NCBI GenBank assembly: GCA_028292315.1
Contig: JAQGMO010000030.1
Coordinates: 1-48,426, forward strand
DNA length: 48,426 nucleotides
Reading direction: 5' to 3'
Origin: Herminiimonas sp.
GTDB lineage: Bacteria; Pseudomonadota; Gammaproteobacteria; Burkholderiales; Burkholderiaceae_D
Shown: piece after piece, positions 33,819 to 42,142 of the stretch
Layout: every line of letters begins with the position of its first letter
Numbering within the stretch: position 1 is the first letter of the stretch
The notes under the pieces: generated by a model
Seen by the model: only the letters and a program-made list of their open reading frames with translations
Told to the model about the DNA's origin: nothing
Database searches by the model: none
Made by a program: the position numbers and the translations under genes

Positions 33819-34676
33819 ATGCCGAAACTATTGGATCAAGCGGCGATTGACCGCTATCACGCAGAGGGAATTTATTTTCCGATTCGGATTTTCACCGAAG
33901 AACAGTGCGCCGAATTCGTTCAGAAATTCGAAGAGACCCAGGCGCGCGACCGCCTGCATATCAAGCGCAAGGATAACCAGATGCATAACTCGCATATGCT
34001 GGTGCCGTGGATCAGCGATTTGATCCACAATCCGAAGCTGCTGGACGCGGTCGAGGATGTACTGGGACCGAATATCCTGTGCTGGAATACCCAGTTCTTT
34101 GCAAAGAAAGCGCATGACCCGCGTTTCGTTTCATGGCACCAAGATTCCACGTATTACGGGTTATCCTCCAGCGAGGTAGTCACGGCATGGGTCGCACTGA
34201 CGCCGAGCCGGCGCGAAAACGGTTGCATGCGTGTAGTGCCCGGCAGTCATAAGGCACAGGTGCCACACAACGACACCTTCGATGAAAACAATTTCCTGAC
34301 CCGCGGCCAGGAAATTGCCGTCGAAGTCAATGAAGCCGACATCGTGAACGTAGAACTGGAACCGGGCCAGATGTCGCTGCACAATGTCCGCACCTTCCAC
34401 GGCTCGGAAGCAAACACGGCCGATTATCCACGGATCGGTTTCGCAATTCGCTATATCCCGACCCATGTGTATCAAACCACTGGGCTGCGCGATAGCGCGA
34501 CGCTGGTGCGCGGCGTCGACACGTACGGGCATTTCAATCTGGAACCGCGGCCGGAATCGGAATTCCATGCGGATGCGATTGCGCGTCACACAGCGGCAGT
34601 CGAAATGCAGCTCCAGATCCTGTACGCCGGTGCGGCGCAGGTCGGCAAGCGGGCAGCGGACGAAACGGCAAAGTGA
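33819..34676 (+). CDS. phytanoyl-CoA dioxygenase (PhyH) family protein
   Basis: A 285-residue Fe(II)/2-oxoglutarate oxygenase. The iron ligands are H107 and D109 in SWHQDSTYYG and probably H194 in NVRTFHGSEAN; the 2-oxoglutarate arginine is likely in RIGFAIRY. PhyH proteins hydroxylate acyl-CoAs or small metabolites next to an activating group. A doubled GAGGAG site lies directly before the ATG, so translation should be strong. The 106-base gap to the CoA-transferase is short enough for one transcript. It is followed by an 8-bp stem-loop. Confidence 0.9.
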   Translation: MPKLLDQAAIDRYHAEGIYFPIRIFTEEQCAEFVQKFEETQARDRLHIKRKDNQMHNSHMLVPWISDLIHNPKLLDAVEDVLGPNILCWNTQFFAKKAHDPRFVSWHQDSTYYGLSSSEVVTAWVALTPSRRENGCMRVVPGSHKAQVPHNDTFDENNFLTRGQEIAVEVNEADIVNVELEPGQMSLHNVRTFHGSEANTADYPRIGFAIRYIPTHVYQTTGLRDSATLVRGVDTYGHFNLEPRPESEFHADAIARHTAAVEMQLQILYAGAAQVGKRAADETAK

Positions 34677-34718
34677 ACCGGACAGCGGTATTGCATTGAC
34701 CTGATGTATTGAAACGAC

Positions 34719-34751
34719 GGCTGGCGCCGAAGAACCGTTCCGACGCCAGCC
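34719..34751 (+). terminator. stem-loop after the PhyH gene
   Basis: GGCTGGCG (34719-34726) pairs perfectly with CGCCAGCC (34744-34751) across a 17-base loop, 42 bases after the PhyH stop. The downstream sequence (TGTTGCG) is only weakly U-rich. It is the probable end of the catabolic operon. Confidence 0.55.
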
Positions 34752-35001
34752 TGTTGCGTGCCATGGCGCGCAACGCCCCTGTCAGCCACCGGGCAAAGGC
34801 CACCCCTTCCCGTCGGGATGCGCATCAGCGCCGGAGCCGGTGAAGTTCCGATGCCCACCTCGCGCGCATCGCCCAGGCGATTTCTTGTTTATTTCGCAAC
34901 CATACTTAATAAACCGGGCGCGCGTCTGCTGTGCCCCACACACAAATTTACTTTTCCATTCGATACGGTTAAAGTGGAGCCGAATTCCGGCGGATAACAT
35001 T

Positions 35002-35022
35002 TTCTTGAGATATATTCAAGAA
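35002..35022. promoter_or_regulatory. LysR-type operator candidate (TTCTTGA-N7-TCAAGAA)
   Basis: Perfect 7-bp arms flank a 7-base AT centre and contain the T-N11-A pattern (T35006 to A35018) of LysR-regulator sites. It lies 81 bases upstream of the LysR start, a typical place for an autoregulatory recognition site. Confidence 0.5.
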
Positions 35023-35103
35023 TTTCTAACGATTCAGATCGTTGTTGCGGCGCAAAAAAACTCCGCCGATACCAGTTATAAGTCTTGTCGTCAGAAAGTA
35101 AAA

Positions 35104-36057
35104 ATGTCGCGTCAGATCCCTCCCCTCAACCCGTTACGGGCGTTCGAAGTCGCCGCCAGGCACCTCAGTTTTACGCGCGCCGGAGAAGAGCTTTGCGTTA
35201 CGGCTGCGGCGGTAAGCCACCAGGTTAAAACGCTGGAAGAAAGCCTGGGAGTCATACTTTTTGAGCGCCGTACAAAATCGCTCGAACTGACGGATGCCGG
35301 CAAGGCTTACCTTCCCGGCGTGCAACAAGCTTTCAACCAGCTGGCGGAAGCGACGCACCAGCTTTATTCAAGGGGCAATCCGACTACGCTGAAAGTCAAC
35401 ATGCCGCCGACGTTTGCCGTCAAATGGTACATTCCGCGGCTGGACCGGTTCATGAAGGCGCATCCGGAAATCGATATCAAAGTCTCCACATCGGCGGATC
35501 CGCTGGATTTTGCGCGGGCGGATTTCGACCTGGCGATCCGCTACGGCAAAGGGATTTACCCGGGCCTGCATGCCGAGCTTGTGTTACCGGTCGAGGTGTT
35601 CCCGGTCTGTAGCCCGGCCTTGATGAAAGGCCCGCATCCGCTGCGCGTCCCGGCTGACCTGAAACACCATACCCTGCTGCATGATGAAAGCAAGTATAGC
35701 GATGCGAGCAGCAACCCGGACTGGGCAATGTGGTTACGGTTTGCGGGGGTGGAAGGCGTCGATGCGACGCGCGGGCCGTCGTTCTGGCCAAGCCACCTGG
35801 TAATCGATGCCGCGCTCGACGGCCTGGGCGTAGCGCTGGTGAAAAAGAACTGGGTCGGGACGGATCTGGCTGAAGGTCGCCTGGTCCGGCCTTTCGATCT
35901 CAGTCTACCGGTTGAATTTTCGTATTTCGTGATCTACCCGGAGTCACGCATCAACGACAAACCGATCAAGCGATTCGTTGACTGGATCCGCAGCGAAGTC
36001 GCCGCGGATGCAGCCGCCGTGGCCGCCAACAAGCCTACTTCGCCGCTGGTTTTATAA
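35104..36057 (+). CDS. LysR family transcriptional regulator (GcvA-like)
   Basis: A 317-residue regulator with an N-terminal helix-turn-helix (PPLNPLRAFEVAARHLSF, GEELCVTAAAVSHQVKTLEE, FERRTKSLELTDAG) and a C-terminal substrate-binding-like effector domain. The sequence style is that of GcvA-type regulators. The start is ATG 35104 because the conserved N terminus begins there. Its 3' end overlaps the convergent methyltransferase gene by 23 bases. By position it most likely controls the catabolic operon upstream and/or the TRAP permeases downstream; an effector derived from the pathway is probable. Confidence 0.92.
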   Translation: MSRQIPPLNPLRAFEVAARHLSFTRAGEELCVTAAAVSHQVKTLEESLGVILFERRTKSLELTDAGKAYLPGVQQAFNQLAEATHQLYSRGNPTTLKVNMPPTFAVKWYIPRLDRFMKAHPEIDIKVSTSADPLDFARADFDLAIRYGKGIYPGLHAELVLPVEVFPVCSPALMKGPHPLRVPADLKHHTLLHDESKYSDASSNPDWAMWLRFAGVEGVDATRGPSFWPSHLVIDAALDGLGVALVKKNWVGTDLAEGRLVRPFDLSLPVEFSYFVIYPESRINDKPIKRFVDWIRSEVAADAAAVAANKPTSPLVL

Positions 36058-36883
36058 ATTTAAGGGTCATGCGGTCGGACTCGCCGATAGCGAGGCGGCG
36101 CTCGCGGTCGGCGCCAACATTTCTCAGCGTAGGCGGCAGCGACCAGACGCCATCCGGATAATCTTTCGTATCATTCGGATTGGCGTTGATTTCGGCACGT
36201 CCGGCCAGTTCAAACCCCGCCGCGCGAGCCCGTTCGATCACATAGTCCTCGGTCACATAACCGGTTGCGATCATTTCATTTAAGGAAGTGCCGGGCCGCG
36301 CACGATGTTCCTCGACGCCGAGTACCCCGCCCGTTTTCAACACGGTAAAGAACGCGTGCAGGCTATCATCGAAATGGCCATCCTTGATCCAGTTATGCAC
36401 ATTGCGGAAGGTAAGAATGAGGTCGGCGCCGCCAGGCGGATCGATATCGGTAAAGCGCCGCACCGGCAGCGTTCCCACCACCACTTTGCCGTACAAATCC
36501 GGATTTTGAGCCAGCTTTTCTTCAAATAGCCGGCGCGAGCGGCGCCGCTCATCGGTTGCTTCCGGGGCGTTGATGTCATAGTGCGCGGCGTAGAGTTTCC
36601 CATCCTTGCGCAGATAGGGCGCCAGGATCTCGGTGTACCAGCCGCCGCCCGGCGCAATCTCGATCACGGTCTGGTTGGGCCGGAGTCCGAAAAAATGAAG
36701 TGTCTCGCCCGGATGGCGAAACCGATCGCGCGCCTTGTTTGCCTCGGCGCGTTGCGGCCCCGCGATAATGGCATCGAGCTGCGGATCGACCGGGGACGCC
36801 GCCAAGGCCGCCCCGGCCATTATCGATGCAAGCAGCATGGGCCATGCAAAACGCCAAACTCTGCCGTTCGATAAATTTAGCAT
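36035..36883 (-). CDS. secreted class I SAM-dependent methyltransferase-like protein
   Basis: A 282-residue protein with a signal peptide (RFAWPMLLASIMAGAALA, probable cleavage before ASPVD) followed by a methyltransferase fold. The SAM loop is VIEIAPGGGWYTEIL and a later block is LILTFRNVHNWIKDGHFDD. Family members (COG4798-type) carry export signals although SAM is cytoplasmic, so the real reaction is unclear. It follows dctM by 67 bases on the same strand and may be co-transcribed with the TRAP permeases. Its 3' end overlaps the LysR gene by 23 bases. Confidence 0.85.
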   Translation of the reverse strand: MLNLSNGRVWRFAWPMLLASIMAGAALAASPVDPQLDAIIAGPQRAEANKARDRFRHPGETLHFFGLRPNQTVIEIAPGGGWYTEILAPYLRKDGKLYAAHYDINAPEATDERRRSRRLFEEKLAQNPDLYGKVVVGTLPVRRFTDIDPPGGADLILTFRNVHNWIKDGHFDDSLHAFFTVLKTGGVLGVEEHRARPGTSLNEMIATGYVTEDYVIERARAAGFELAGRAEINANPNDTKDYPDGVWSLPPTLRNVGADRERRLAIGESDRMTLKFIKPAAK

Positions 36884-36950
36884 TCGATCCCCTTCGTTTC
36901 AGGTATTTACAGCATGATACAGCGCACCGGTTTAAAAAGTATCCGGGCGA

Positions 36951-38243
36951 TCATTTGAATCCCCATACATGGGGCAACCATGTTGAAAGCGCCGGGATAA
37001 AGGTCAGCATCAGCAGCACGATGCCATGTGCGATCAGGAACGGCGTTAATTCGCGGGTAAGCGCCGGCAATGGAATCCTTGCCACATTCGACGTAACAAA
37101 TAACAAGCCCCCTACCGGCGGTGTGATCATGCCGAGCGTAAGGTTGTAGATCACGATCATCGCGAAATGGATCGGATCGATGCCGGCAGCCGCAGTGAGA
37201 GGCGCAAGAATTGGCACCAGTATCAGCACTCCCGGCATCGGTTCGATGAAAATCCCGAATATCAGCAAGAAGATGTTGATGACGATGAGCAAAAGCCACG
37301 GTGACATCTGCCATTTCGTGACCATCTCCGCCATATCATAGGGAACGCGTTCAACCGTCAAAATCCATGCAAATGCGGTGGAAAGTCCAATGATAATCAG
37401 CACTGCCGAGGTAAGCATCGCCGATCGCGCGAGGATGTGCGGCAGCGCTTTCCATTCCAGAGTCCGGTAAACCCATTTCCCGCAAGCCAGGGCATAAAAT
37501 ACCGCCACGACGGAGGCCTCGGTAGGCGTAAACCAGCCGGCCCGCATGCCGCCAAGAATCAGCACCGGGAGCAGCAAGGCGGGTATGGCGGTCCACGTGT
37601 TGTACAGCACTTCCCGCAGCGGCGGGAATTTGCCATCGCCCCGGTAGTTGCGTTTCTTCGACACATGCCAGTTCACGACCGACATGGCGCCGGCGATCAA
37701 CAGCCCGGGTATCATCCCCGCTACAAACAGGGCGCCGATTGAAACCGTTTCATCCTGCAATCCATAGATGATCATGATAATGGATGGCGGAATAATCGGC
37801 CCGACGATTGCAGTGGACGCTGTCAGGGCGCCGGCATAGGCACGGTCGTAGCCTGCCTTGTCCATCATTTTGATCATCATCGAGCCCGGTCCGGCAGCAT
37901 CCGCAAGCGCCGATCCGGAAATCCCCGAAAAGAATGTCAGCGCCGCCACGTTGGTGTAGCCAAGCCCGCCGCGCTTGTGGCCGACAAACTGCCCGGCGAA
38001 TCGCAACAGCACCATAGTGAGTGATCCACCGCTCATCAACTCCGCAGCCAGTATAAAGAACGGTACCGCCATCAGCGAAAAGCTGTCGATACCCGTGAAG
38101 GTTTCCTTCAACACGACGATCATCGGGTATTTGCCAACCGCCAGTATTGCAATAGCCGTGGAAATGCCCAGCGAAAACGCGACGGGCATGCCGATTGCCA
38201 GCAAAATGCAAGCGGAAATGACCATAATCAGGCTCATGCTCAT
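36951..38243 (-). CDS. TRAP transporter large permease (DctM family), second system
   Basis: Inner-membrane permease of 430 residues with about 12 hydrophobic segments. DctM signatures are AVPFFILAAELMSGG, KRGGLGYTNVAALTFFSGISG, GPIIPPSIIMIIYG and LGMITPPVGGLLFVTSNVA. It is translated 13 bases after the DctQ gene. There is no binding-protein gene in this operon, although a matching one is required for function. The unpaired DctP gene at 28582-29568 is the nearest candidate. Confidence 0.93.
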   Translation of the reverse strand: MSMSLIMVISACILLAIGMPVAFSLGISTAIAILAVGKYPMIVVLKETFTGIDSFSLMAVPFFILAAELMSGGSLTMVLLRFAGQFVGHKRGGLGYTNVAALTFFSGISGSALADAAGPGSMMIKMMDKAGYDRAYAGALTASTAIVGPIIPPSIIMIIYGLQDETVSIGALFVAGMIPGLLIAGAMSVVNWHVSKKRNYRGDGKFPPLREVLYNTWTAIPALLLPVLILGGMRAGWFTPTEASVVAVFYALACGKWVYRTLEWKALPHILARSAMLTSAVLIIIGLSTAFAWILTVERVPYDMAEMVTKWQMSPWLLLIVINIFLLIFGIFIEPMPGVLILVPILAPLTAAAGIDPIHFAMIVIYNLTLGMITPPVGGLLFVTSNVARIPLPALTRELTPFLIAHGIVLLMLTFIPALSTWLPHVWGFK

Positions 38244-38256
38244 AATTGGTCTTTCC

Positions 38257-38769
38257 TTACAGTGAAGCGCTTGCGGTGGCGTCGAAATCGCTATCTGCCG
38301 CGAACTGCCGATCCATCAGCCACATGCGAGCGATGAATGCCAGGTGCATCAGCATGAATATTGATCCAATCGGCATGGCCATATAGATATAGCCGAACGG
38401 GATTTCCGTGGAAGGCGTCGTCTGCACCATGGTCCGCATGGCGTAGTCCCAGCCATAGTAAGCCAGCATGATAAAGAAAATAGCCATCACGACCAGTATG
38501 ACGGCGCGCAACGCGCGCGCAGCGCGGACGGAAAGCGCATCCTGCAGATTGTCGATCGCGATATGCCCGCCGGTGCGCAGCACCATGCCGCTGCCGATGA
38601 ATGTGAGCCATATCATGAGGTGGCGCGACACCTCTTCCGACCATATGATCGATTCATCGGTGGTGTAACGCATTACGACATTCAGAAATGCGATGATGGA
38701 CATGGCGGCCAGAAGGAGGATCAAAATCCACCGGTTGAATTCGACGAACCATACTTCAAATTTTTTCAT
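38257..38769 (-). CDS. TRAP transporter small permease (DctQ family), second system
   Basis: A 170-residue four-helix membrane protein, partner of the DctM protein encoded next. DctQ features are WILILLLAAMSIIAFLNVVM, IIWSEEVSRHLMIWLTFIGSG and GGHIAIDNLQDAL. A GGGAA site precedes the ATG. It is the first gene of the minus-strand dctQ-dctM-methyltransferase unit and has its promoter in the 351-base gap to its right. Confidence 0.9.
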   Translation of the reverse strand: MKKFEVWFVEFNRWILILLLAAMSIIAFLNVVMRYTTDESIIWSEEVSRHLMIWLTFIGSGMVLRTGGHIAIDNLQDALSVRAARALRAVILVVMAIFFIMLAYYGWDYAMRTMVQTTPSTEIPFGYIYMAMPIGSIFMLMHLAFIARMWLMDRQFAADSDFDATASASL

Positions 38770-39120
38770 GCTTTGTTCCCAATCAAGAAAATGCCCCGTG
38801 TGGAGGGGGCGCCTAACAAACGCGGTTTACGGACGTCTCTGATCTTATCGAGAGTGGCGGCGCGACAGGATGTCGGCACTTCAGGAAGGCTTGCTTGTCC
38901 CCACTGACAGCCGGTCACGGCTGCCATTTGTTTTTCACGATATCTACGACGTTTTATTATTGAACGTATGGTATTACAGATGCCGGAAAAATGGCAGCAT
39001 GCATCCCAAGTAAATGTCGAATAGCGTGGAAGGCGCGAATACGGGCAGTAGACGCGGCAAAGCGGGAATTGATGAAGGAGCCACAGCGCCGGCGGGCGGC
39101 ACTGTGGCGAGGCATGTCAA
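38770..39120. other. 351-base gap: TRAP promoter region and phoX 3' end
   Basis: The gap contains a perfect hairpin CAGCCG-GTCA-CGGCTG at 38908-38923 followed on the plus strand by a T-rich stretch, and the stem-loop at 39080-39108. A plus-strand frame at 39014-39196 overlaps phoX and is not convincing. The promoter of the TRAP permease operon should lie in the left part. Confidence 0.35.
39080..39108 (-). terminator. stem-loop after phoX
   Basis: GCCACAG pairs with CTGTGGC around a 15-base GC-rich loop, starting 12 bases beyond the phoX stop. On the minus strand it is followed by TCCTTCATC, only weakly U-rich. Confidence 0.45.
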
Positions 39121-41382
39121 TCAGGAACCGATGCGTCCGCCATCGTTTTTAGTGATGACGATCGTTGCCGACCGCGGCCGCCTGCCGGCGCCATAGCCGG
39201 CATTGGACGGCCACTGGCTGGTGTACTTCGATGGATCAGCCAGATTGGCAAGCGCAGTTGTTTCACCGGGATGCTGGATATTGACGAACATGGTCTTGCC
39301 GTCGGGCGTCTCGCTCAGGCCGGTGATTTCGCAGCCGGCCGGCCCCACCAGGAAGCGCTTGAGCGTATCGGCCGTCGGCGCCTTGCCGACGTAGGTGTCG
39401 ACCACTAGCGGTCCGCCGGCTGAACGCGGATAGCTCAGCGTCAGCTTCTTGCCGTCGCCAACCTGTCCGGGCAAGGCCGCCAGCATCATGCAGTTGGTGA
39501 CATCGGTATAAGCGCCATCGTCGGTCTGGACCCAGCAAATGCCGGTATAAGGACTGAATGCCAGGCCGTCCGGGCTGGAAAAATCCTGGTCCGCGGTCAG
39601 GCTCGACAAATTGACCAGGCTGCTGTCCGCGGTCGACTCGGCGCCGAACGCATAGACATCCCAGGTAAATGTCGTCGCGGCGGATCCGGCCGCGCCTTCC
39701 TTCATGCGCAAGATATGGCCGTTCGGGTTGCCTGCCTGATTCGTCGTGCCGCCTTTCACATCGGTGTAGACGCGCGGGTTTGCGCTGTCCGGCGCGAATT
39801 GCGACCCGTTCGGCTCGACCCGGCGGTTGGTATTGTTCGTCAATGAAAAATACACTTCGCCATTGGCCGGATTGACCGAGCACCATTCGGGCCGGTCCAT
39901 CTTGGTTGCACCCACGGCGTCGCCAGCCAAACGCGCGTTCACCAGCACGTCGGCCTGGTCCACGAACGGATAAGTCGTGTAGCCGGCAATTGCCGGATTC
40001 GCTATCGACAATTCTATCCACTGGCCGCCGCCGTCCGGATTGAACTTCGCCACATATAACTTTCCGGCATCCAGGTACTTGTCGCCGGTCGCCATACGAT
40101 TCGCCGGATCGGCATCCGCAGCGGACCAGTTGGCGGCCGATACCCATTTATAGATATACTCGCCGCGCGAGTCGTCCCCCATGTATGCGGCAAGCGGCTT
40201 GCCAGCCACCGGTATGCCGAATGCCGCGCTTTCATGCGCAAAACGGCCAAGGCCGGTGCGCTTTCTGGCGGCTTGGGTTTTGTCGTACGCATTAATTTCG
40301 ACGATGTAGCCCATGCCATTCATTTCATTGCGATAGTCGTCGCTGCCGTTGATGGAAACACCGGTTTTACTGATATCCCAGCGCGCATACCGGTCTTCCG
40401 GGCCGCCCGTTTCCCAGCCATGGCGCGATGTCGCACCCTGATTGCGGCCGTAACGCTTGAGGGAGGTGACGCTCTTGTCATTGCCGCGCGCCGCATCATC
40501 CGCCGCGCCGCGCACGAAATAGCCGGACCAGTTTTCTTCGCCGGTCAGGAAAGTTCCCCACGGGGTTTTCCCGGTGCCGCAATTGTTCAGGGTGCCGCGC
40601 GTTGTCGTGCCATTCGTCGAGTATTTTGTCACCAGCAGGGCATTGCCTCGCGCAGGGCCTGAAATCGCGATATCGGTTAATGGGGTTATGCGGCGGTTGA
40701 ATGATGAACCGCTAATGGTTTCCCACTTGCCGGCGCGTCTGCGTACTTCGACGACCGCAACGCCATGAACCGCGATTTCCTTATCCACTTCCGGCGCCGG
40801 ACGTGGCAGTGTCGTGGTGCCGCCATTGACATGCAAAAAATGCGATGAAAGTTTTTCATCAGTAGTTGCTTCATGATTTACAGCAAGCAAGCCACGCTCT
40901 ACCCCGTTGGCGGACGGCATGCCGTCATTGGACAGGCCGAAAAATTCCATGCCGTCGTGATGGTCGCCGGCGCGGTTTTCAAAGTCGGTATCGCTGCCGT
41001 CATTTTTGTAGGCGGGAGTGGACGCCGTCAGCGGATCGCCAAGTGCGTACAGCACCGAGGCGGTATAACCGGCCGGAACAATGACCGCATCGGCCAGGCT
41101 TTTCGATACTGCCTGAAAACCCAGCAGTTTTTCAGCCGAAGCGGCCACCGGAAGCGTGCCGGCGGGATCGGGAGTGAGATCGCTTCCGCCATTTCCACCG
41201 CATGCCGACAGGCTGAACGATCCGAATAAAGCGCCTGCGGCGGAAGCCAGGCCCCCGCGCAACAGGCTTCTGCGGCTGATCCGCGCGTCAAGAACGGCAC
41301 TGAAGTGTTCATTCGGTGAATCGTTATAGCCAATATCCTCCGGATCAATAGCGGTAATGGTCAGATCGGTCGGTTTATTCAC
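39121..41382 (-). CDS. phoX: PhoX family alkaline phosphatase
   Basis: Exported phosphomonoesterase of 753 residues that uses a Fe/Ca cofactor to release phosphate from organic esters during phosphate starvation. A twin-arginine signal ISRRSLLRGGLAS (R37, R38) leads into FSLSACGG, a lipobox with C61, so it may be a Tat-exported lipoprotein. PhoX-type (DUF839) blocks include GDHHDGMEFFGLS, LAVNHEATTDEKLS, FLTGEENWSGYF, GRFAHESAAF, WCSVNPANGEVYFSLTNNT and FSSPDGLAFSPYTGICWVQTDDG. It starts with GTG, preceded by AAAGGAA. A Pho box stands directly upstream. Confidence 0.95.
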   Translation of the reverse strand: MNKPTDLTITAIDPEDIGYNDSPNEHFSAVLDARISRRSLLRGGLASAAGALFGSFSLSACGGNGGSDLTPDPAGTLPVAASAEKLLGFQAVSKSLADAVIVPAGYTASVLYALGDPLTASTPAYKNDGSDTDFENRAGDHHDGMEFFGLSNDGMPSANGVERGLLAVNHEATTDEKLSSHFLHVNGGTTTLPRPAPEVDKEIAVHGVAVVEVRRRAGKWETISGSSFNRRITPLTDIAISGPARGNALLVTKYSTNGTTTRGTLNNCGTGKTPWGTFLTGEENWSGYFVRGAADDAARGNDKSVTSLKRYGRNQGATSRHGWETGGPEDRYARWDISKTGVSINGSDDYRNEMNGMGYIVEINAYDKTQAARKRTGLGRFAHESAAFGIPVAGKPLAAYMGDDSRGEYIYKWVSAANWSAADADPANRMATGDKYLDAGKLYVAKFNPDGGGQWIELSIANPAIAGYTTYPFVDQADVLVNARLAGDAVGATKMDRPEWCSVNPANGEVYFSLTNNTNRRVEPNGSQFAPDSANPRVYTDVKGGTTNQAGNPNGHILRMKEGAAGSAATTFTWDVYAFGAESTADSSLVNLSSLTADQDFSSPDGLAFSPYTGICWVQTDDGAYTDVTNCMMLAALPGQVGDGKKLTLSYPRSAGGPLVVDTYVGKAPTADTLKRFLVGPAGCEITGLSETPDGKTMFVNIQHPGETTALANLADPSKYTSQWPSNAGYGAGRRPRSATIVITKNDGGRIGS

Positions 41383-41421
41383 GGGTTTGGTTCCTTTGAC
41401 AGGGTTTTTATAAACCTCGCC

Positions 41422-41466
41422 AGTCTAGGTTTTCAGTATGACGACACCATGACCGTCATGTGACAA
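41422..41466 (-). promoter_or_regulatory. Pho box and -10 element of phoX
   Basis: On the minus strand TTGTCAC, CGGTCAT and TCGTCAT are three direct repeats at exact 11-base intervals (41466-41460, 41455-41449, 41444-41438), matching the CTGTCAT-type PhoB half-site. Ten bases downstream is TAGACT (41427-41422), a fair -10. In such promoters PhoB replaces the -35, so phosphate-starvation induction of phoX is strongly suggested. Confidence 0.8.
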
Positions 41467-41499
41467 CCGCGTGAAATTGCTGCCGCGCCGGAACTAACG

Positions 41500-41970
41500 C
41501 TAACGCTCACCCTCGGATGCGGGAAGTTCAATAGGCTTGACTTCGACCGGCGCAACGCCCTGCTCCTTCATGTCCAGCTTGCGCGCCGTCTCGGGAGTCA
41601 GGTCCACGATCCGGCCCGGCACGTAAGGCCCTCGATCCCTGATTTCAACGACCGCGCTTTTTCCATTTTCCAGGTTGGTCACCCTGGCTTTCGTCCCGAT
41701 CGGCAAGGTCTTGCTGGCTGCGATATTGGAAGCGGGATTCATGCGCGTACCGTCAGCCATTTTCTTTCCGTGGAACTTACGGCCGTAGTACGAAGCCTTT
41801 CCCTTGCGGGCTTTGCCGGAATGGTCGAGGCCTTTCTTGCCAGTCGCTTTCGACGCCGCAGGCTTGACGTCGTTGCTGGCCGGCTGCCGTGCGCCAACTT
41901 CGCCGCTCAGGCAAAACGACCAGGCAAGAAACAGGGCAGCCGGGATCATGTTTGTTTTTTTTGGTTCCAT
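41500..41970 (-). CDS. RlpA-like double-psi beta-barrel septal protein, short form
   Basis: A 156-residue exported protein whose domain is the RlpA/expansin-type double-psi beta-barrel: GKASYYGRKFHGKKMADGTRMN, LPIGTKARVTNLENGKSAVV, IRDRGPYVPGRIVDL. The catalytic Asp of RlpA lytic transglycosylases is in VVEIRDRGP. The leader is IPAALFLAWSFCLSG, followed by a Lys/Ala/Ser-rich linker. The C-terminal SPOR domain of full-length RlpA is absent. It may cleave denuded glycan strands. The start may be ATG 41970 or ATG 41949 (MIPAALF). Confidence 0.88.
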   Translation of the reverse strand: MEPKKTNMIPAALFLAWSFCLSGEVGARQPASNDVKPAASKATGKKGLDHSGKARKGKASYYGRKFHGKKMADGTRMNPASNIAASKTLPIGTKARVTNLENGKSAVVEIRDRGPYVPGRIVDLTPETARKLDMKEQGVAPVEVKPIELPASEGER

Positions 41971-42142
41971 CGCACCGTGTATAGGTGGCGTTAAAAATTA
42001 CGCAACGAAGTTCATGATGCCAGACCTATTTTTCTACTGATCAATATCGTGCACGCGATGAATTTATTCGCCTGCCGTATCGACGATGGTTATTCGACGC
42101 ACATCCCGATTAAAAGTTTCAGGCGCGGATGTCAGGTTCGTC
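41971..42142. other. 172-base gap between RlpA-like and LplT-PlsC genes
   Basis: The AT-rich left half probably contains the rlpA-like promoter. I see no gene or strong stem-loop here. Confidence 0.3.

Larger units (their letters stand above)
34677..35103. other. 427-base gap: operon terminator and LysR promoter region
   Basis: After the stem-loop at 34719-34751 the gap becomes AT-rich from about 34890 and carries a 21-base palindrome at 35002-35022. In-frame codons extend upstream of the LysR start but are not LysR-like. No other gene is supported. Confidence 0.45.

Noticed and set aside
39014-39196. 60-codon plus-strand frame overlapping the phoX 3' end
   Set aside because: It runs into phoX antisense, and the composition does not look like a protein.
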